NCBI GenBank assembly: GCA_002835675.1
Contig: PIZR01000002.1
Location: forward strand, 510,427 to 574,426
DNA from: Bacillus sp. BA3
GTDB taxonomy: Bacteria > Bacillota > Bacilli > Bacillales > DSM-1321
Direction: 5' to 3'
DNA: 64,000 nucleotides
Shown: positions 60,698 to 64,000 of the stretch, one piece after another
How the letters are laid out: every line of letters starts with the position of its first letter
How positions within the stretch are numbered: the stretch's first letter is position 1
Notes under the pieces: model-generated
What the model was told of the DNA's origin: nothing
Database searches by the model: none
Seen by the model: only the letters and a program-made list of their open reading frames with translations
Position numbers and translations under genes: made by a program

Positions 60698-61627
60698 ATG
60701 AGACATGAAAAAAAGAAGAAAAAGAAACGGACATGGCTGAAGGTAGTCGGGGTAATTGTCCTGCTATTCATATTAGCTGGGGGAGCATTTGCCTATTCCG
60801 TATGGAATTCACTGACAAAAACCGTTGACACGATGCATACACCAATAGACCGTACCACCGATAAACGAACTAAGGACCTTGCACTATCAGATCAGGAGCC
60901 ATTCTCGATGCTCATGCTCGGTGTCGATGAACGTGATGGCGACAAAGGCCGTTCAGATACTATGATCGTCTTGACGGTCAATGCACAAAAGAAATCGGTC
61001 AAAATGCTAAGCATTCCGCGTGATACACGGACCGAAATCGTAGGTCATGGAACACAGGATAAAATCAACCATGCATTTGCCTTCGGCGGCGCGAAAATGT
61101 CCATGGATACAGTTGAAAACTTCCTTGATATCCCAATCGACTATTATATGAAGATCAATATGGAAGGCTTTAAGGATATCGTTGACGCAGTCGGCGGCGT
61201 GACAGTGCAAAATGATCTGGACTTCACTTATGAAGGCGTCCATTTCGCAAAGGGAAGCATTAATCTAAATGGAGAAGATGCGCTTAAATATTCGCGAATG
61301 AGATATGATGATCCGAATGGTGATTATGGCCGTCAATCCAGACAACGTTCCATCATCGAGGCTGTCATCAAGGAAGGCGCTAGCCTTTCATCACTTACGA
61401 AATACGATGATGTATTCGATGCATTAAGTAAAAATATCCAGACGAATTTGACGTTTGATGACATGATGGACATCCAAAAGAACTACAGGGACGCAAGCAA
61501 AAGCATAACGCAAGCAACCATTCCAGGAAATGGAACGAAAATCGACGGAGTCTACTATAATATCGTGTCGGATGAAGAAAAAGAAAAGGTTCAATCCGAA
61601 TTAAAAGAACAATTATCCATAAAATAA
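60698..61627 (+). CDS. LytR-CpsA-Psr (LCP) family wall-polymer ligase
   Basis: A 309-residue protein with a basic start, one membrane anchor (about 13-34) and an extracellular LCP domain: MLMLGVDERDGDKGRSDTMIV, SIPRDTR, INHAFAFGG, and YSRMRYDDPNGDYGRQSRQR holding the Arg residues that bind pyrophosphate. It transfers teichoic acid or other polymers to peptidoglycan. GGAAGG precedes the ATG. Chromosomal, outside the element. Confidence 0.95.
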   Translation: MRHEKKKKKKRTWLKVVGVIVLLFILAGGAFAYSVWNSLTKTVDTMHTPIDRTTDKRTKDLALSDQEPFSMLMLGVDERDGDKGRSDTMIVLTVNAQKKSVKMLSIPRDTRTEIVGHGTQDKINHAFAFGGAKMSMDTVENFLDIPIDYYMKINMEGFKDIVDAVGGVTVQNDLDFTYEGVHFAKGSINLNGEDALKYSRMRYDDPNGDYGRQSRQRSIIEAVIKEGASLSSLTKYDDVFDALSKNIQTNLTFDDMMDIQKNYRDASKSITQATIPGNGTKIDGVYYNIVSDEEKEKVQSELKEQLSIK

Positions 61628-61635
61628 GTAAAAAT

Positions 61636-61672
61636 GAAAGAGCTGTCCGGACCCGCACCCCGACAGCTTTTT
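61636..61672 (+). terminator. Terminator of the LCP gene
   Basis: AAAGAGCTGTC and GACAGCTTTTT arms right after the stop. Confidence 0.85.
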
Positions 61673-61903
61673 CATTTTCCCCGTCCAATAATCTGACAAA
61701 AAACGAACACCAATTGTAGAGATTTGTTGGAATTTTTGTTGTTTATTAGGCACTAAAAGACGGTATAATCTAATATGAGCTGACAGTTCCATCTTCCCCT
61801 GCCCCTATTATCAATTGACACTATCATTCACTGGACCCGGAATTCCATCAACCGTCATTCATCAACTATAATAAATAATCCTAAACCAAAGGAGTGGATT
61901 AGT

Positions 61904-62005
61904 ATGAAAATCAAAGCAGGCAGCTGGGCTATGCTAAGCAAACAGGACAAAATGTTTATTCTGAAAGCCATCAGTGATCGATCAAGAATGAAATATGTTT
62001 CATGA
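61904..62005 (+). CDS. Small ORF (33 residues)
   Basis: A 33-residue frame (MKIKAGSWAM ... RMKYVS) with a very good AAAGGAG site. Basic, no signal peptide. It could be a real small protein or the remaining start of a lost gene. Confidence 0.4.
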   Translation: MKIKAGSWAMLSKQDKMFILKAISDRSRMKYVS

Positions 62006-62039
62006 GAAGTAGCTCTTTTCGGCAATACATGAGAGCATG

Positions 62040-62086
62040 CCTCTCCCTTTTCAATAAAACGAACTCGAGCCTGAAAAAGGAGAGGA
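62040..62086 (-). other. Long hairpin
   Basis: CCTCTCC-TTTTCA and TGAAAAAGGAGAGG arms close a loop of about 18 bases. It follows the two short minus-strand ORFs and may be their transcript end, though it lacks a clear T run. Confidence 0.5.
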
Positions 62087-62106
62087 ATCTATTTAAACCG
62101 ATAATC

Positions 62107-62435
62107 TCATAACAAACAGCATTCGCCTTTTTCTTTAAGACATAGCAATTTTGTTCCAAAGTAAGCACCCCATAGTGATAATTGAAGAGCCTGTGTAACT
62201 GGAATTTCATAGGCCGTTTTATACTGCCCTCCAACCCTAACCAGAATCCAGTCCTTCACTTTCTTAAGTATCGGCCTGCATCATACTGAAAGGTCTCTAC
62301 TTCCATATTGTAAAAGTACAAGGCAACGATGTTGCACATAATATGCCGGATTAATTCGCAGCTTCGAAACGCTTTTTCAACCGAGCGGCCAATGAAAAAT
62401 GATACAAGCTTATGCACCAGAGTCCTCACCCTCAT
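62107..62435 (-). pseudogene. Two overlapping short ORFs, possible frameshifted gene
   Basis: A 59-codon frame (62435-62256, MRVRTLVHKL to GRYLRK) is followed in another frame by 50 codons from a GTG at 62259 (VKDWILVRVGG to EKGECCLL). Stop and next start overlap as GTGA. Codon use looks coding in both. They may be one gene split by a frameshift or two coupled small proteins. No strong ribosome site. Family not recognised. Confidence 0.35.
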
Positions 62436-62456
62436 AGCGTAGCATCCATAAACGCA

Positions 62457-62490
62457 AAAAAAAGAAGCATGTTTTAGACATGCTCCGTCA
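62457..62490 (-). terminator. Terminator after the VanZ remnant
   Basis: AGCATGT and ACATGCT arms followed by a run of T on the minus strand. Confidence 0.7.
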
Positions 62491-62517
62491 TTCTTACATT
62501 ATATGTATCAAAATGAG

Positions 62518-62768
62518 TTATTCAGATTCGATGTCGCTTTCTCCATCGATAAATAAAAGAAAACAGAAGATTCCTTGCAAACCTCCAAACGTGTCCGTGA
62601 TAACATCCACAAAGGGACACGGCCACCGGTTAGTTTTTGATGCAGATCATCTGCACTAAAAAGGATACATATAAGAGCCCCTGAAAACGATAAAATAACA
62701 TTCTATACAAAACTGCACCAAACAACACCCAACGTCAATAAGCCCAGGACGAAGTATTTACGGATCAT
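62518..62768 (-). pseudogene. VanZ-like membrane protein remnant
   Basis: From an ATG at 62768 the frame reads MIRKYFVLGLLTLGVVWC, a stop, then FSADDLHQKLTGGRVP, and after a frameshift FVDVITDTFGGLQGIF and a TAA at 62518. The order matches the VanZ-like pattern (S-D-E-x-H-Q then D-V-x-x-D-x-x-G). One stop, one frameshift and a short middle mark it as dead. Confidence 0.7.
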
Positions 62769-62917
62769 ATACTATCAGGTTGTTCAATGATCCCGCTTAA
62801 TTTCTCCTTAATCTCTTCCACAAGTTCACTTACAGTAACATCTTGTCCAGACTCACCCTTGGCAAAAGTGTCTTTTAAAATATCAAAAAAATCCATGCGC
62901 AATTTCCACTCCACCAT
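62765..62917 (-). CDS. Small acidic protein (50 residues)
   Basis: A frame starting MVEWKLRMDFFDILKD at 62917, or at MDFFDIL (62896), ending at a TGA at 62765. Amphipathic helix-rich (VSELVEEIKEKLSGII). Its stop overlaps the VanZ remnant start, so it was once coupled to it. Not recognised. Confidence 0.5.
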   Translation of the reverse strand: MVEWKLRMDFFDILKDTFAKGESGQDVTVSELVEEIKEKLSGIIEQPDSI

Positions 62918-63128
62918 TTCATAAGTTGTCCCAAATCTTTTTTCAAAAATAAGGAATATAGCTCTTTTATCTGATAATCACATATATAATAGGGATTGGC
63001 AAGCGGAAACTAGTTTACTAACAGAAAAATGACTGAATATTAACATTTTCTTAATATTCAGTACTAGTCAATATATATGGATAAAAACAAAAAGGACCGA
63101 TTCCTCAGCCCCTTCGATCAACCCCATA

Positions 63129-63266
63129 TTATGCTTGTCCCATAAAATAAGTCATTAATGAAATCAAAACTAATGTAATGGTAATATAAGTCCCAATAAA
63201 AATTTTCTTGCTTCTCTGTTTCTTTTCATAAACTTCCTCGAACGTAATGTATTTGTTTTTTGTCAT
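63129..63266 (-). CDS. Small single-span membrane protein (45 residues)
   Basis: A 45-residue ORF with AAGGAG before the ATG. A charged N-terminus (YEKKQRSKK) is followed by one hydrophobic helix (about 22-42). Not recognised by name. Confidence 0.7.
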   Translation of the reverse strand: MTKNKYITFEEVYEKKQRSKKIFIGTYITITLVLISLMTYFMGQA

Positions 63267-63519
63267 CAAATAATCTCCTTATATTTCGATGGCAGCTATC
63301 TGACATCGCCTGTTGCGAAGTCCCTTTGCTTGATCTCTATAGTGTAGTATCGGCACATAACGAAAAATATTTAAGTATTATTCACTATTTTTTTGCTATA
63401 TTTCGTATATCTGGAGAAGGGTAAGACAACTTAAAACACATTATGTATATAAGTTAAATTCCATTATCAATATATTAAATACTTCTGTATTCATTTAATA
63501 ATCTGATTTAATAAGGGTT

Positions 63520-63633
63520 TTATTCTAAAACATTCAATATTATTTTTATCCAACCGCAAAATGATAACCATAGCGGTACACTGAATAAAGTTCCCCACAT
63601 TAAACCCTTCAAAAAGGCAATAGGTACATCCAT
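63520..63633 (-). CDS. Small hydrophobic protein (37 residues)
   Basis: A 37-residue ORF (MDVPIAFLKG ... NVLE) with GAGGGGG upstream and a single Trp-rich hydrophobic helix. It may be a small membrane peptide. Not recognised. Confidence 0.5.
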   Translation of the reverse strand: MDVPIAFLKGLMWGTLFSVPLWLSFCGWIKIILNVLE

Positions 63634-63735
63634 AATAAAAATATCCCCCTCAATTAGGTCGCATTTTTATTATCATCGCCATGTTCCTGATTCTTGATAC
63701 CTTTTACGGTAATTTTCCGGTAATGAAAATAAAAA

Positions 63736-63757
63736 AGAAGACTGTATAACAGCCTTC
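63736..63757 (-). terminator. Terminator after the SinI-like gene
   Basis: GAAG-CTGT-ata-ACAG-CTTC hairpin with a T run on the minus strand. Confidence 0.75.
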
Positions 63758-63774
63758 CCTAAGGTACATATAGC

Positions 63775-63909
63775 TTATCCCATGATGTAAGATTTTTCTC
63801 TTGATCCATTTTCTACGATAAAATCATTCACATCTTTAATGGACAAGCCTGAATTTTTCGCTTCTAACATTAAATAAATCCAATCTTCCAATTCATTGTT
63901 TGCTTCCAT
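63775..63909 (-). CDS. SinI-like anti-repressor peptide
   Basis: A 44-residue protein. Residues 6-32 (LEDWIYLMLEAKNSGLS followed by IKDVNDFIVE) follow the SinI/Sin dimerisation motif (E-W-x-x-L-x-x-E-A-K-x-x-x-I-x-x-x-E-I-x-x-F-L). SinI binds SinR-type repressors and releases matrix genes. A c-di-GMP-I riboswitch lies directly upstream, with only about 20 bases to the start codon, so translation may be controlled by the second messenger. Confidence 0.78.
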   Translation of the reverse strand: MEANNELEDWIYLMLEAKNSGLSIKDVNDFIVENGSREKSYIMG

Positions 63910-63928
63910 GACAAATTCCGCCTATTTG

Positions 63929-64000
63929 TGGTAACACAGCCGTCTTAGCAAAGCCTTAGACCTGTAATTTTGCGTCCCTATTTTTCAATAGGTTTGCTTT
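63929..64000 (-). ncRNA. c-di-GMP-I (GEMM) riboswitch
   Basis: On the minus strand the RNA begins GCAAACC, then a GAAA tetraloop, GGGACGCAAA, GGTCTAA and ends GGCTGTGTTACC. These are the invariant elements of the GEMM-I aptamer in the right order. The 5' side reaches the window edge. The SinI-like start follows after about 20 bases with no terminator, pointing to translational control. Confidence 0.88.

Noticed and set aside
61971..62234. 87-codon minus-strand ORF
   Set aside because: It runs in a different frame from the more coding-like pair at 62107-62435 and has no ribosome site.

Overview
The window looks like chromosome of an endospore-forming Bacillaceae (Bacillus/Peribacillus-type). 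The DNA is AT-rich, gene starts have strong AGGAGG-type ribosome sites, and there are CotB-like coat proteins, SpoIIP, YwmB, a SinI-like peptide and lipoproteins with Gram-positive lipoboxes. The exact species cannot be read from the sequence. No rRNA, tRNA or CRISPR array was seen.

Layout. (1) 1-7.8 kb: a copper-handling block with copA, two small accessory genes, four tandem copZ copies in 326-bp units, csoR, and a DUF1326/DUF2182 pair behind a CsoR-like operator. (2) 7.8-13.1 kb: a decayed flavoprotein end, a polar amino-acid ABC transporter, a cobalt transporter under a cobalamin riboswitch with terminator, and a CcdA-like membrane protein. (3) 13.1-47.7 kb: a long, mostly minus-strand block mixing copper/metal and thiol-redox genes (second csoR-copZ-copA, multicopper oxidase, Cys-rich copper-storage protein, membrane-cupredoxin fusion, ZIP, ZnuA, CcdA, two ResA-like proteins, Lgt) with envelope genes (NlpC/P60, asparagine synthetase, a MurE paralogue, LtaS, D,D-carboxypeptidase, SpoIIP) and two OmpR-type two-component systems. 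(4) 47.7-57.5 kb: a hypothetical gene, a two-gene CBASS defence locus (Cap15-like effector plus CD-NTase), then four overlapping genes of a Tn554-like element with three recombinases. The end of the element interrupts rarA. (5) 57.5-64 kb: ordinary chromosome with the rarA 3' part, spore-coat genes, an LCP protein, several small ORFs, and a c-di-GMP-I riboswitch in front of a SinI-like gene.

The most striking signal is a promoter class in block 3. At least 15 transcription units carry a box close to TYCAYAAWTTCTGCA, always in the same orientation relative to the gene and almost always exactly 11 bp before a -10 element. In the best copies it reads as two 11-bp direct repeats, as expected for an OmpR/PhoB-family activator. 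Both two-component systems carry it too. It ties lipoprotein maturation, disulfide chemistry, copper oxidation and cell-wall remodelling into one predicted regulon.

How the genes may work together (inference): CsoR controls cytosolic copper export (CopZ to CopA). The two-component regulon answers stress outside the membrane by making copper oxidase, Met/His-rich lipoproteins, Lgt to anchor them, CcdA/ResA to keep thiols reduced, and enzymes that alter peptidoglycan and teichoic acid. CBASS and the recombinases look like a later mobile insertion next to or carrying part of this island. The left end of the element is outside the window.
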